Source: Brachionus manjavacas
Taxonomy: Eukaryota; Rotifera; Eurotatoria; Ploima; Brachionidae
Direction: 5' to 3'
Length of the DNA: 64,000 bases
NCBI GenBank assembly: GCA_019054805.1
Contig: JAHQIY010000009.1
Location: forward strand, 62,001-126,000
Within the stretch, counting starts at the first letter, position 1. The number at the start of each line of letters is the position of its first letter. Under the pieces are notes generated by a model. It worked only from the letters and a program-made list of their open reading frames with translations. It was not told the origin of the DNA and made no database searches. Made by a program: the position numbers and the translations under genes. Below, in pieces: positions 19,448 through 32,500 of the stretch.

Positions 19448-21280
19448 TACAAATATTAGAATATTGAATGAAATCCATTTTTTTTTAATTTTCTTTTATA
19501 TATTCTATTTGAAAATCGCAAACACAATTTCTATCATTTAAATTATTTTAATAAAATTTTGAGTTAAATATATATTAAAAATTTTTTTATTTTAAATCTG
19601 TGTTTACAAAATAAATTCAAAAAGGAGTTTTAAAATATTTACCTAATGCTGACGGACAATCTTCTTCCCAATCCGAATCTGAATCTAAAATTTTTAATTT
19701 TAAAATCAAATTTAACATAATTACGGAGTAGATTTAAAAATTTAGTATAAAATATTTTTAAGCACCGTGAATATTTTTGTTGAAATATTAGTTTTAAACT
19801 AGCGTTAGGGACCGTAAGTGACGGCCTTAAACTTTCAAAAATTTACTTTGGTCAACATGATCACGGCTTAGGGATAAAAAATAAGTTTGTAATTATAGAT
19901 ATTAAATGGATGATATAACAAAAATAAGACTTTCATAATATTAAAAAATAATTGAAAGATGTCTTTTGATACAAATGAAAAGTTGATTTCGGGTTTTTAT
20001 TTGTATCAAAACATATAACTTATAAAATTGATATTTTAATAAAATTCTTAAAATTGATAAAAAATACTTAGTTGCCGCAGCTCTCGGTGTTCAAATACTA
20101 AATACTATTTTTATTGAAAAAAAATGTAGACTAAAATTCTGAAATTAATTACCCATAATAAATTTGATTTTTAAAATATCAAAAGTTTGTAAATCTGAAA
20201 TTGAATATTGAATGCAAATAAAGTTGTTTTAAATGTTTATCTTATTTATAGTAATAATAAGAGACGCGTGATTAAGGGTGTATGAATCGAAAATTAAGTG
20301 CAATTTAAAATTTTGTAGCTAAATTTTAGTTCAAAAATTTTAATTAGCTAAATTAAAGTTACCTAATGTTAGTTAGTTTTTACAAATTAAATGATGTCTC
20401 AGGCAATACTTTTTATTAATTTTAATTAATGAAGCAGTAAAATTCTACGCAGGATAACAGCATTTTTAATTTAATTATTCTTATTAAGTTATAAATTGTC
20501 TCTTTTGTCGTCTTTGACTTTGACTTTTAACGATTCTGACTTTAAAGTTTGACTTTTGACCAACTCTGCATGAATGTTTTTCTGCATAAATATATTTATT
20601 TATTTATTTAATTAAAGTTTAATTCCCATGGACAAATTGAAATAATAAAGTATATATTATATTTGTTAATTCATAAATTAACTTATAAAGAATAGAACTA
20701 TTAATACGAACATTTATCAATTTTAACATTTAAAAAGAAATAAAGACAAAAATTTATTTTTTCTTGAATAAAATAATTTATGACTTACAAGATTTATCTT
20801 TTAAATTCATGACTTGAATCATTTAAATTTTTTAAATTTCCAAGTCATGCTGTGACTTGTTTTTGACTTTTTCAGACTTTTTTCCTGACTTATTTACAAG
20901 TCTTATTTTATATCTAATTGAAGATTAAACAGATAATTTTTAATAAAGTCTAGTCATTAATTATTAAAAAATTGATAAAAAATACCTTTTTATTTAAATG
21001 GATCGCTAAAAATTTTGATTTGAAATTTACATTTGATTATGGACTTCAATTTGCCATTATTTAATCTTATTTTTCATGAAATTAAAAATTAGTTGCATAT
21101 TTAACTTAACAAATTAATATCAAGTTGTCAGAATTATTTTTATTCATTAAATTTATGCTAAATAATGAATTTCGACAAAAATATTATGAAAATAGCTAGT
21201 TTGCTTAAATTCAGTCAAACTAGACTGCGTCATTTAAAATCTTCTTTTAAGCAATTGCGATTTTAGAGAGTTTTTCTAAA
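19448..21280. other. Intergenic DNA with possible micro-exons and MITE relics
   Basis: Mostly AT-rich. On the minus strand two short GC-richer stretches bounded by AG and GT (20085-20056 and 19684-19643) join in phase to read FEHRELRQLNSDSDWEEDCP-like sequence; this could be a gene but is weak. GACTT-rich stretches at 20,505-20,575 and 20,785-20,900 resemble the CAGAGTTG MITE at 58,789. The first ends in CCAACTCTG, an inverted TIR. Confidence 0.3.
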
Positions 21281-21950
21281 ATGACAGACATTGACAACGA
21301 CTTTAAAATAAATATTAATGAAATTAATATGAAAGATTATAATGGACAGAATGGTTCGATTAAAATGGAAAGCAAATTGGATAATAAAAAGTTAATTAAA
21401 CGAAAAAGTTTCAGAATAGCTCGGCAAGCATTAAAGAGTTCAAGATCGAAGGAAATAACTATAAAAATTAAAAAAAAATTAACTAAATATAGACGAAAAT
21501 TTTTGCTTCAATTTACTCAAGATGAGAAAAGCATATATAAACTTAATAGACAAAATGAATTAAGATTGTCAAAAAATTTTCCTTTGCCTTGGGAAAGAAG
21601 GAAAAAAAGTAAAATTAAAATGCATGAACAAAATAGTCTTTAAAGATCAATTTTAATTTAAAGATTTGAATAAGCGAAGCAATTTTTTGAAAGGTATGAA
21701 AAGGGAAAATAAGCAGCACTTTGATAGTAAATTGATAGGTAAGAGTGAAATAAGTTTGTCCAAAAATGTTTTTAATACAAATAAATTGATCAACCAAAAT
21801 AATTATGAATTTGAAATAATGAGACAGAATTTGACAGAATCAAAAAACAAAACTTGCGAATCATTCAGCCAAATCGAAAATTACAAACAATTAGATAATA
21901 AGCAATTGATGTGCAAATTGATAAGTAAGGTCTTGAAAACTAAATCTTAA
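21281..21950 (+). CDS. Basic Lys/Asn-rich protein of unknown function, two exons
   Basis: Exon 1 (21281-21608) and exon 2 (21664-21950) join across a 55-nt intron (donor GTAAAA, acceptor TTTAAAG), giving about 204 residues. Without splicing the first frame stops at 21643, and the second would need a TTG start, which supports the intron. The protein is very basic (KRKSFRIARQALKSSRSKE, IKIKKKLTKYRRKF, LPWERRKK), with no membrane segment or signal peptide. A nuclear or nucleic-acid-binding role is conceivable but not shown by any domain. A candidate polyadenylation signal AATAAA overlaps the stop region. I do not recognise the family. Confidence 0.5.
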
Positions 21951-22436
21951 ATAAAATAATTTAAATGTTTTTTTTTAAATTTGTTGTATATTACTATTAA
22001 GAATTTGTTAAATTCAAATTTTTTAAAAAATTATTTATTTATTTTAAAGTGGTCAAATATAAATAAATTTTTGAATTTTATGCAAAAAAAAATTTTTTTT
22101 TTTTCATTAGTGACTTTAGGAGGCAATTTTTCATTTTCTGAATTTTATTCATTACCTATTGATCAAATTTTTTGATGAAACCGTTACTAAAATGCTTTGA
22201 TCTATTCAGCGATTCGCATAATTTCTAAAATTCGACTAAAAAAACTTAAAATTATTAAGATACTCATACATCTATCATTTCAGTAAAAAAATGCTCAAGT
22301 GTAAAATAAATAAAAATAAAATAATCATTAATTTCTTTTTTTAAATATATTTTTTTAGAGATTTAATATTCATTAAGAAGTTTAATCAAAATTGTATGGG
22401 TTTTCGTAATGAAAATTTTACGGGACACTAAAAAAA

Positions 22437-22980
22437 TTTAAGTTTAAAAAAACTATTTATAAAAAATTACGCCCTGCATTTGCAAACGCCTTAGGAATCG
22501 ACACAATTGAATCTCGAATAATTCGCGCCAAGTGTAGTTTTTTGATAAGATTATGCGAGAATTCGCTGACTTACACCTTCCTAAATCAATTATTGGCGAT
22601 TAGAAACAGCTTACCTAATGATCTTAATTGTAAATCATTTATAAAAAACATTGAAAGTATAATTGGAATTCAAGGCACTGGTATCGGTACCATACTCAAA
22701 TTAGCCCGTATTTTACCAAAGATTTACTCTTCCATATTTGAAATGTTGTCAGAATCTGATATAGTAAAAAGGATAAGAGATTTACTAAAACTAGGTCAAG
22801 CAGGCAAAAGTTCTCTTATTGCGCTCTTGAAACCAGAAAAGATGCAAGAAAACCAATTACTTACCAGCTTTTAATTTTTTATTTATCTAATGAAAATTTT
22901 GAAGATTTTTTTTTTATATCAATTTTTACGTCGCCTTTTGGTGTTTTATTCGAATTAAATAAATAAAAAAAAAAAAAAAT
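22437..22980 (+). pseudogene. C-terminal end of a non-LTR retrotransposon ORF2
   Basis: An open frame from about 22440 to the stop at 22874 reads KLRPAFANALGIDTIESRII, then CSFLIRLCENSLTYTFLNQL. This resembles the region after the RT domain in LINE proteins (the LRxAYNxALR...FLxRLxNS type). A short 3' UTR follows, then AAATAAATAAAAAAA at 22,955-22,980, which looks like the poly(A) tail of a 5'-truncated insertion. No upstream RT motifs are present. Confidence 0.5.
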
Positions 22981-23410
22981 CAATTACGCAATAATTAGAT
23001 TTTAGAAAATTAAATGCAGATTTCGATTTACCTAAAGACTTAATAAGCTTCAAGAATTCAACATTAACCGGAGGAATCACCTCGCAATTTAAATATATTT
23101 TTATGTTGATAATTCGATTAAACATTTTCTTAATCAAGTTAAATTAATCAAATAACAAGATTGATTTTGGAAAAATTATAAATAAATAGTGATGAAGCTA
23201 CAGGTACTAATTTAGAAAAATCTTTTTAGTGATTTTTTCATTCAAGAATGTAATATATATTACAGTAGTAAAAAAATTCTAAATAAAAATAGTGATAAAA
23301 TTAAAAAAATCCTTAAAAAAGGAGATAATAAATAAAAAAATTAAAAACTAAAAATAATTTATTGAATAAAATGGGTATTAATTTACAAACCGAGATAATA
23401 TACTAAAAAT
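22981..23410. other. AT-rich intergenic DNA
   Basis: Downstream flank of the minus-strand gene ending at 23411. No feature seen. Confidence 0.4.
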
Positions 23411-26400
23411 TTAGTTAAAGGATTTAGAAAAAATGGTTAAAGCACCAACAGATATTAGAATAAAACTAAAAGCATTTTTAAATATACTTTGACAACGTGG
23501 TTGAACATTTATACGATGCTCTTCATCAAGATAGAAAAATGATTGACCAGACCGTTCAACGTCATTTATAAATTCAAATTTATGAGATGTTAAAAGAAAA
23601 TATTTTGAATATTCATTTCTAATATCGAAAAAGACGGCAAAATCATCAAAAAGAGGTTTTTGAATACTAAGATTTTGAATGCAATATAAATCATGTAAAA
23701 ATTGAGATTGTTGGATATCATTTAAATTAAGGCAATCAAAATTGGTAAAAGAAAAATAGCTAAAAATTTTGTCAGGAATTGATGATCTAAAAAAAGATTC
23801 TTGAATAAAAAAATTGAGAGAAGAAATATCTTTTAAATTAAAATGATTAATAAAAGAACTAAAATTATGATCGTTTATAAAAGAATTTTGAGATAAAATA
23901 AATTGTTCATTATCATTTGGAGAGAAGAAAAATACAGAATCATTAGATGGTGAAAAAAAATTAATATGAGTATTAAAGGAGTTGGAGTCAGTTATTGATA
24001 AAAATTGCCTGTTATTTTCTTTCTTCTTAAAAAACAGTTGGAAAATTCCGAGGGAAGAATAAGAAGATTTTTTAAAAAAATTGGTGGATTTTTTTTCGGT
24101 TGTTGATTCGTGTAGCTCGTCTTTTAATGCCAAATTGTATACTGATCGATTTATAAAGTTTAGATCAGGATCATTTAAATCATCTTTTTCGGCATTCTCT
24201 AATGCTTTGCTGCATTTTTTTTCAGATTTTTTTTCGTGAGTTTCGGGTGCGTCTTTTTTATGATTTCCGTTAAATTTTGCTATGATGGATTCAAAATACG
24301 ACTGTTGATTTTTCTCGTTGCAAACATGCTTTGGTGTTAATTCAAATAAGTCCTCATGAATGCTTACATTATTTTCATTCTGATCGGTTTTTTGTATTGG
24401 CTCAACGAAATCCTTGAATGTGTTCTCAATAGATTCACTAGGAAAGTTCTCAATGTAATCTGTCTTCCACTCAGCTTCATTGTTGAATACTGCTAGATTT
24501 CTTTGATCCATGTTTTCATACTCAATCTCTTGCTTGTTTAATTGTTCAATTTTTATCTTATCATTTTCTAGTTTAAACAACGGAAAATATGTACAATCAT
24601 TTGATGGTTTAAATAAACTTGTATAAGTGGTATTTTCTTCCTCGTCTTTTAATGCCAAATTGTATACTGATCGATTTATAAAGTTTAGATCAGGATCATT
24701 TAAATCATCTTTTTCGGCATTCTCTAATGCTTTGCTGCATTTTTTTTCAGATTTTTTTTCGTGAGTTTCGGCTGCGCTTTCTTTCACTTGTATATTTTTT
24801 TTTAACATTTTAAATTGTTTATAATTTTCTTTTAAATCCATATCTTTTTCAAAATTTGAATGTCTATCTATTTCTGAATGGAGTTTTTTTTTTACGTTTA
24901 ATATTAAATTGTAATTTCTAAGAAGATCTAATGAATAATCTTCTTCTAATTCTTCTTTTTCTTCTTTTTTAAGAATATTTTTCATATTCTTATTTTTAAT
25001 TAATTTTAATTCTCCATTCGCCGATTCATAATTTTCTATTTCAAGTCTTTTCTCTGTTTTCTCATAATTGTTATGTGTGATTCTTATTTCGTTTTTATTT
25101 TCATATTTTATCTCTTTTTCTTTTGTTACGATTGTTCTTTCTAGTACTAATTTTTTTTCTTTCTTTTGCGCTTCATTTATTTCTTCAAATTTCGTTGTCT
25201 TAAAATTTTTTTTCTTTTGTTTGTTTATAGGGTTTTTGTCTTTTTGATTGTTTATTTGTTTGATATTCTCACTTTTTTTTACTCTACATTCATCTTTTTC
25301 TGTTTTTTTTGGTTCATTCAGTCTTAAAATATTGTTTTTTTTTTCTTGGATCGTTTCTTCTGTAATTTTCTGAGTTAAATTTTTTTCCATTTTTATGTCA
25401 TCATTTTCTGAATTATTGTTGGACTCCATAATATTTTGGCTATTTTCATTGTTTGATAAGTCTTTCAATTCGTTCTTGTTGAAAAAATCCTCATTACTAT
25501 ATGTGCTATCGCTGCTTAAGTCAATCATTTCTACATAATTTTCTCCCGGAGGATAAAATTCCACTGTCGTATAAACTGATCTTCTACTGCTACTTCTACT
25601 ATCAGAAGTCGATGAATTATTGAGCAAACTGCATTTTCCTGTACTTGGAAAGTTTTGACAATATGAACCTGAATCAGATAAACTACTTATTATGGAAGAT
25701 GATGAGTTTGAACGGACATTTGACAAAAAACTTTGATTTGCTTGATCGGGATTCAATTTGGAGTTTTCATACATATTCAAAGACTCAAGAGATTTATAAT
25801 TGTTTTTTTCAACTTCATTTTTTATAAGAGTTTTAATAATTAGTTTTTGTCCATTTCCATTTAATATTTCACTATCTAGAAATTAAAAAAAAATTTTATG
25901 GCTTAAACTTGAAAATAGCAAAAAAATACCATCTTTTAGTTGATCTTCTGAGGGTTGGTAGAACTCATGATCATCTAGATTCGGCCTTTGTTTGCTATAT
26001 CTCAAATTATATGAAGAATAAATTCTACTTTCTTCACAATCGCTATCTATTTCCAACTCTTGTCCCGTATCTGTATAAGAAACAAGTTCTGGTGGTTGAG
26101 AATCCTCTATTTTGTTCAAATGTTTTAAATTCGTTGGTTCAACAGTTATTATTTGAACGTCCATTAATAGATCAAAAAATGTAGACTCAGGCTCAAAGTC
26201 AAGAGAAACTGTGTCACAAAAAGAACAATTTTGAATAGAAGATCCTTTTGACTTAAATTCTTTTGCATTTTGAAAATCCTTTGAATAATTGTACTCAATC
26301 TCTATTTTTCTTTTGCCATCAGTCGAGCACAAATCCAAAATTCGCCTGGTCAAAAATATTTGGCCTTCTGGTTTCTGAGAAAAGCATCTAATTCCCAAAG

Positions 26401-26524
26401 AACTTGGTTTCCATGCATCTTCTGGTTCATGCGTGCTCAGAAAAGATTGGAGCAAAGCTTGATTTTGATTTTTTAAATTAACTTCGTTTTCATTCTCTGT
26501 TAACTCCAAATCAATCGAGTCCAT
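23411..26524 (-). CDS. Large acidic/Lys-rich protein with C-terminal membrane anchor, two exons
   Basis: Exon 1 (26524-25930) and exon 2 (25875-23411) join in phase over a 54-nt intron (donor GTATTT, acceptor TTTCTAG), giving 1,019 residues. The ATG at 26524 starts MDSIDLELTENEN. The protein is low-complexity: Ser-rich near the start of exon 2, then long Lys/Glu/Asn-rich stretches likely to form coiled coils, then a Phe/Ser/Asn-rich C-terminal third. It ends in one hydrophobic segment (FKNAFSFILISVGALTIFSK), so it is probably tail-anchored to an organelle or nuclear membrane with only a few residues beyond. A 43-residue block starting ETHEKKSEKKCSKALENAEK occurs twice, 175 residues apart, and its DNA is identical. 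No known domain is seen. It looks lineage-specific and fast-evolving. Confidence 0.7.
24116..24246 (-). repeat. 131-bp perfect direct repeat, copy 1 (within coding sequence)
   Basis: Identical to 24641-24771. The offset of 525 bp is an exact multiple of three, so both copies are read in the same frame. Confidence 0.9.
24641..24771 (-). repeat. 131-bp perfect direct repeat, copy 2 (within coding sequence)
   Basis: Partner of 24116-24246. The absence of even synonymous differences indicates recent duplication, ongoing gene conversion or an assembly artefact. Confidence 0.9.
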
Positions 26525-29500
26525 TAAACTAATCTAATTTCTAAAATTAAGAATTGAATAATTTTCTGATAAATTTCCTTTAAGTCTTTTTAAATTTTCT
26601 CTCTTTAATTTTTTTTTTTAAAGTCTTTTGACTTGATTTGAAAATTTATTCTTAAAAAATAGGTCTTTTGCCTTTTCTTGTAGTCTTTGAAATCGCTTTT
26701 TTAGTTAAAAATAAAATTTAAAGTCAGATCAAATGACTTGACTATAAGATGACTTTTGCGCAAGTTTGGATACAGTTGAAGATGTCGGCATTGAGCATGT
26801 AGAGGAGATCGAGCCTGTAATAACTCTAGAAAAAGCTAAATTATCTTTTCAGAATTAATTTAAATTTTTTGATTCGAAACAGGCATTTGTATCAATTTTA
26901 ATTCACTTGAAAAAAATTAGAAGTTACAAAAAATGTGCGGACTTCTTTAGACACTTTTTTTACTTTTAATTAATTTTTGTATTTGGATATATAAACTGAT
27001 TTAACTTAATTTTAAAATTTGATTTTTAACTTAACTTTTTAAAATATAAACTTCCTAATTCGGAAAAAAAACACTTTTATTAAATCCGGTTTAAGGGATA
27101 AGTCGGAAAACTTAATTTGAACAGCCGATGAGTTCGGATTAACCAGATTTGACTGTAAATTAAATTTTAATAGCTCCTTAAAATAGTATAGAAAAATAGT
27201 TAATAACTGTAAGAAATTTTTTTACTCTCAAAACCTTAATCTGCAAAGTTTCTGCATAATTGTGGAATTTACAGACCAAAAATAATAAAGGTGGTTTGAG
27301 AGGACCAGACAGACAAGAGATCAAAAATGATTGTTAACTCGATGCCTTTTACTAGAGAGTTTTTTATGAATTTAGCCTGAAGGTATACCCTTAGATTTTC
27401 TTTAAATTTTTGATTATTTTGACTGATCGGTAAGGTAAAGAACTGGCTATCTAATAAACAATTTTTTGATAAAAGTACATCATGGTTTATCTCGTCTGAA
27501 AAGTCTAGTAAGTTTAGAGTAAATTTAAATTTTAGAATACTGCAATGCAGTAGACAAAGAAACGCTTCTTTATGAAAAAAAATTTTGGTCAATCTTCTTA
27601 GATTTTTTAAGATCATTAAATTAGTTAAGTAAATTCTAACAGCTTAAAAATTGAATGTATCATCTAAACCGTTTTAAAAAATTTTAATAAAAGCTCTCAC
27701 GTTAATAAGCATGAAATTGCATTGTAGAATTCTTGAAGAAACTGCATTCAGGTGATACATTGAATATTTTAGCTGGTCCAATTTACAGAACAAGTTTTGA
27801 ATCTCTAAAAAGAAAGTTATGAGGTTTTTTTTATTTTTGGTCTAAGTCATTAAATTAAATTATTTAAATTACTACTAAAATTTTTTTTAGTTATAAGTGA
27901 TAAAGTGTGATTATTTTAAAAATTTACTTCAAATTCAAATAAATTGTAAATCTACTAATTAATACAATTTCCTTAGTGATTTAAATTTTTTTAAATCTAA
28001 GCTATTTTATGAATTAAAATTAACTTAAGATTTAAACAAAACTCCAAAATTTGATAGCAAATGGTTTCATGACAAGAAGAATCTTAACTTTGTTGAACCG
28101 TGAGTAAAGAACTCAAAAAAATTAAAACAGAATTGTTCTTCAATGGCTCCAAACCAAAATCCGAAGTTACTTTGACTTGTTCTTGATCCTGGCCTAAGCT
28201 TAAGTCCGAACTTCGGAATGGCTCAACTTGCTGAAAATAATCGGCTACAAAAATTGGAAAGCTTCTTTTAAAATAGACTTTTAGGTAACAAAACATTTAT
28301 TAGACCTTTAATTGACCAAGCTCTAGTCGTTTTGTTGTGCATTGGCAATCTCGGGTATCCAAATTCTTGAAAAATTCAAAGCAAAAAATTAAAAAATCTT
28401 GTTTAGAGCTTAGAAAAAACTTTGCCAGATAGATACTTAGCAAAAGCGTTTCTAAACAAAATCTTTATTCAAGAAAAAATGAAAAAGAATAATTTGCTCA
28501 AACTGATGTTGATGGTTGATCGTTAGGAAGATTAACTCTTAAAATTATTTAAAAAGTACAAAGTTTTTTTTGTTCTTAAATGTGTCTGTGGCACGTCTCT
28601 GCAATTGAAATGTTTTCTCTGTTAAGGTCAAAAAGAATGTTAATTCCAAAGTACTGCGCACCATGGTTTTAGCTAAGATTATTATTTTTCATTCGGGTTA
28701 AATATACAAACATAAAATATTGAAGAATTTAGAAATTTTACAAAATCAATTATTTCTCTTTAAAAAAATACAATTTTTAATTGAACAGAAATTTGAAATA
28801 AACTTTAAAGATAAACTAAATTGGTGAGGAAAATTTAAAAAAAATACCTTTATTCAAAATAGAGCTCTTTGATAAGAATTTTTTTCTCACGACTGATTCA
28901 CATTTGTTAAAATTTAAAAATACTAAATTATTATAAAATATATAGGACGCCCTGATTACTTTTTAGATTGATTGCTCAAAAAATAAGAACAAACGATCTA
29001 TTTAATTAGATTAGCATGTGATCTTCTCGATATTATGCAATTCCTTCATTCTAAAATAATTAGCTTGGCTCCATATTTTAGCTCAACATTACCAACGCCA
29101 AATTTTTCAATACATGTAGGAGGCCTTAAAAGAGTTGATTTAAAATATCATTTTTTCAGTCCTCTAATACATTTGTAAACACAAGATTTTAAATATTTGA
29201 CAAAATAAAACAAAGGCTTAATCCAACGCCTATATAAAGTCTTGCTGCAAGCTCGTTCTTTTGATAGATCGAGTTTTAATCGACAATATATTTTGGGTAA
29301 ATATTTTCCGAGCCTAGCATACTTTAATTTGTTAGTTAGTGCTGTTAAGTATGTTAGGATTATGTAAAAATAAGTTTAGTTGAAAATTTGAAGCAATCTA
29401 TTCGATTTGGTACTAGAAATAAATTAAAAAAAAAATAAAATGGCTAATGCACTTGGACCAGAGAATTTAAAGCAATGTTTGTTTACCTACTAAGGGTCTA

Positions 29501-32500
29501 ACTTTAGCCTATTTAAGTTAATAGACATAAACCTTAATAAAAGAAAATATTTTTTTTGAATTAGCTTATTTCAAGATTAGGCACTTGACTCTAAAATTTA
29601 AAATTCTTTTATTCATTTTATTTTTATTGCTTATTGATATGCTTCGAATAGATTAAAAAGCTGGTTCATATCTCGAGCCCATGGGACTGAGTGTTTAAGA
29701 TTTTCTACTTTTTGATGAAAATACACTGAAATGAAAAGAAAATGCTGCATTTCAGGATTTGATGTTTTGACGTAATTAATTTTAAATTACCAAAAAGAAA
29801 GGCGTCAACTTAACTACAGGATGCAACAAACTTTATGAATGTTGATTGAATGCTTCTAATGAAGTTCTTTTTAATGGCAACAAGTTGAGAATTTCTTTTC
29901 TAAAGAAAAAATAAAATTTTGCCTCAGTACCTTTAAATTTTTAGAATTGTGTAAATTAGCTTCAACAACCAAACGAGTCCGAGAGCATTCATCGTTTGGA
30001 AATATCATAATCAAATGTTAACAATAAAATACCAGCTCGTGTGGCTGAAAATCAATTGGTTTTAGCCTTCAAAAAAAACAATTGTGCTCTTGAATAATAT
30101 TTAAAGATAGATATATGTTTATTGATAAAAATGAAACTAAAATAAACTTGGAATATCAGCTAGAAAATCTAAGAAAATTCAATTTACCTTGAACAAAGCA
30201 ATAACTGGTTTTTCTTTGAAAACATTAAAAACGACATCTTGGAAACAAATTAATTAATGCTGGATCATGAATTTAAATTTTGCTAATTAAATAAATTAGA
30301 AAAAAAATTATATTTGCATTTTCTTTGATTAAAAAAGCAAAAAAAATTCATTTAATTTTGATTTTTTAATTCTAAAACTATTGACTTAGCCATATTTAAA
30401 TTGAAATTTTGATTTGAATTTTGTAAATTCCTAAAATAGAGTAGCTACCTGTTCAAGGCCTTAATTTTTCGTAAACATATTTTCAAGTGGCATTGCTTTC
30501 TGGAATTGGAGCAAATATATTTTACCATTCTAAAGACGCTTTGAAAATCGATAATGTTAACAAAATTTGCATAAAGCAAAAATAAAGCTGTATGTTTATG
30601 TATATAGAAAACCTTAGATAAACATTATCCACCTATTTTAGATTGAAGTTCAAGCCGAGCAATCTAAATGAGTCGAAATAATTCTAATTTAGAAATTTTC
30701 TTGTTAAATACTTAATGCTGAAGGAAAGCCAAAAATCCTAGAAACTTCATTTATCTTGATAATAAGTTTGTTTGCCAAAATGATAAAGTTTGTGACGAGA
30801 TCAGTCACATATGCCATTAAATAGCTCAAGTCGATAAAGAAAAATCCAAAATCGTGATTTAAAAAAATTGTAAAAAAACATGATCAAATCTCCTAAAGCG
30901 AGACAAGAATTAAAGCTTCTTCAAACAACAATGGCAGTCTAAACCTCTTAGGAGTTGGTTTCTAGTCTTTAAGCTGCTAAACTAGTCATTTGATATTCGA
31001 CACTCATTATTTTAAAAATAAATTTAACTCTTTCTAATTAGCAAAGTTTAAAACACCTAAATTTATTGTCAAAAGTTAATTGTTCTAGATTTTTTGAGCC
31101 CCGCTCATTTTACGCATTGATTAAAAGATTTAACTTTGTTCAGCGAAATCTGTTTTATTCAAGTTAAAAAGTTTAAAAAATTTCATTTAAATTTTCTTTG
31201 ATAAATTCAAATTTACATTCAATTAACTTATTTAGCATTTGCTTTTCGGAGCGTGGTCTAAAAAGAAAAAATAGAAACAAAATTATTCCAAAAATAAACT
31301 CGAAAACAAAATTTATTTTTGAATATTTTAGAGATTTAAAAAATAAATTCTGCCTCGCTTTTAAGAACAACAAAAGCGATAAATAAAATTCTCCTAAAAT
31401 TTTTAAAGATTATCTTTTGGATTTTAGAACAACTATGACAAATCGCGGTCCAATTCTGATCATTTATTATGTAATTTTAGAAACTACAGCAAACAACATG
31501 ATGAATTTTAGTAAAAATTTTAAAACTTGCTGAGAAGTTTTATTTTTTTGATTTTAAAAATTAAAAATCGGATTTTTTCTTTCTTCATACGGCTAAAAAG
31601 GATCCATTCCGAACTGCCTGAGTTCAACCCTAACTTTGCTTTCTTTTGTTGCTAATTAAACATCTTTAAGAGTATTTTAAATGATTAGATAATACCTAAC
31701 ACTTGAGGCATTTTTAAAATTATTCTAGATTAGAAAAAAGCATTAACTTCAGAGTTTTTTCAATTTAAAAGCAAAACATAGCAATAAAAGATTCAAATCT
31801 TGAAATCTGGACCAAGTAATAAGTTTTTTTTTAAGGTTTGATTGAAATTTAATTAAAAATTGTGGGATGTGATTGAAAAATAAAAGATGCTAGTTGGAAA
31901 AAAAACACGAAACCTAGCAAATTGCTTATTTTATATCTGTTGAATATTTATTAGATGAAAATGGTTCAAAAAGCTTTAAAGCAAATTGCTCAATTTATCT
32001 CCACATAATTTAAAGGCTTTAAATTTTATTTTAGCTGTCAAATTAAATTATACCATCTACATAGATTTGAGATCCCAATTTTTGGTGTTTAGTCATAATG
32101 ATTGTACCAACAACTGAACATGATGGGAAAATGCTACCAAAAATTAAAAAAGTTTGAATTATTTTAAAACAATTATTTAGGCGATTAACTACACAAAAAT
32201 AAAGAGGCATGAAAATTTGTGATTTTATCGATTAAACATGCCGATGAATGACAACCATATCGAGACAATTGTCAAGATTCCTATGGTGTATTGGATTTTG
32301 TTAAATGCTTCGAGCAAACATTTTCTTTTTAGACTTTATTTAACTTTTTAACAGAAAATAAATATTCTTTTATTATTTTAACATTTTGGGATTTTTTTTT
32401 CGATTGAATTAAATTTATTTTCGGGTTTATATTTTGCTGGAAAAAAATTTAAAACTTTGGTCCATTTTTCTAAATATTTTTGCTTTGTTTGTTGTGATTT

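Noticed and set aside
27269..27616. Minus-strand 115-codon frame as a gene
   Set aside because: Hydrophobic low-complexity sequence with no motif, splice context or coding-like neighbours.
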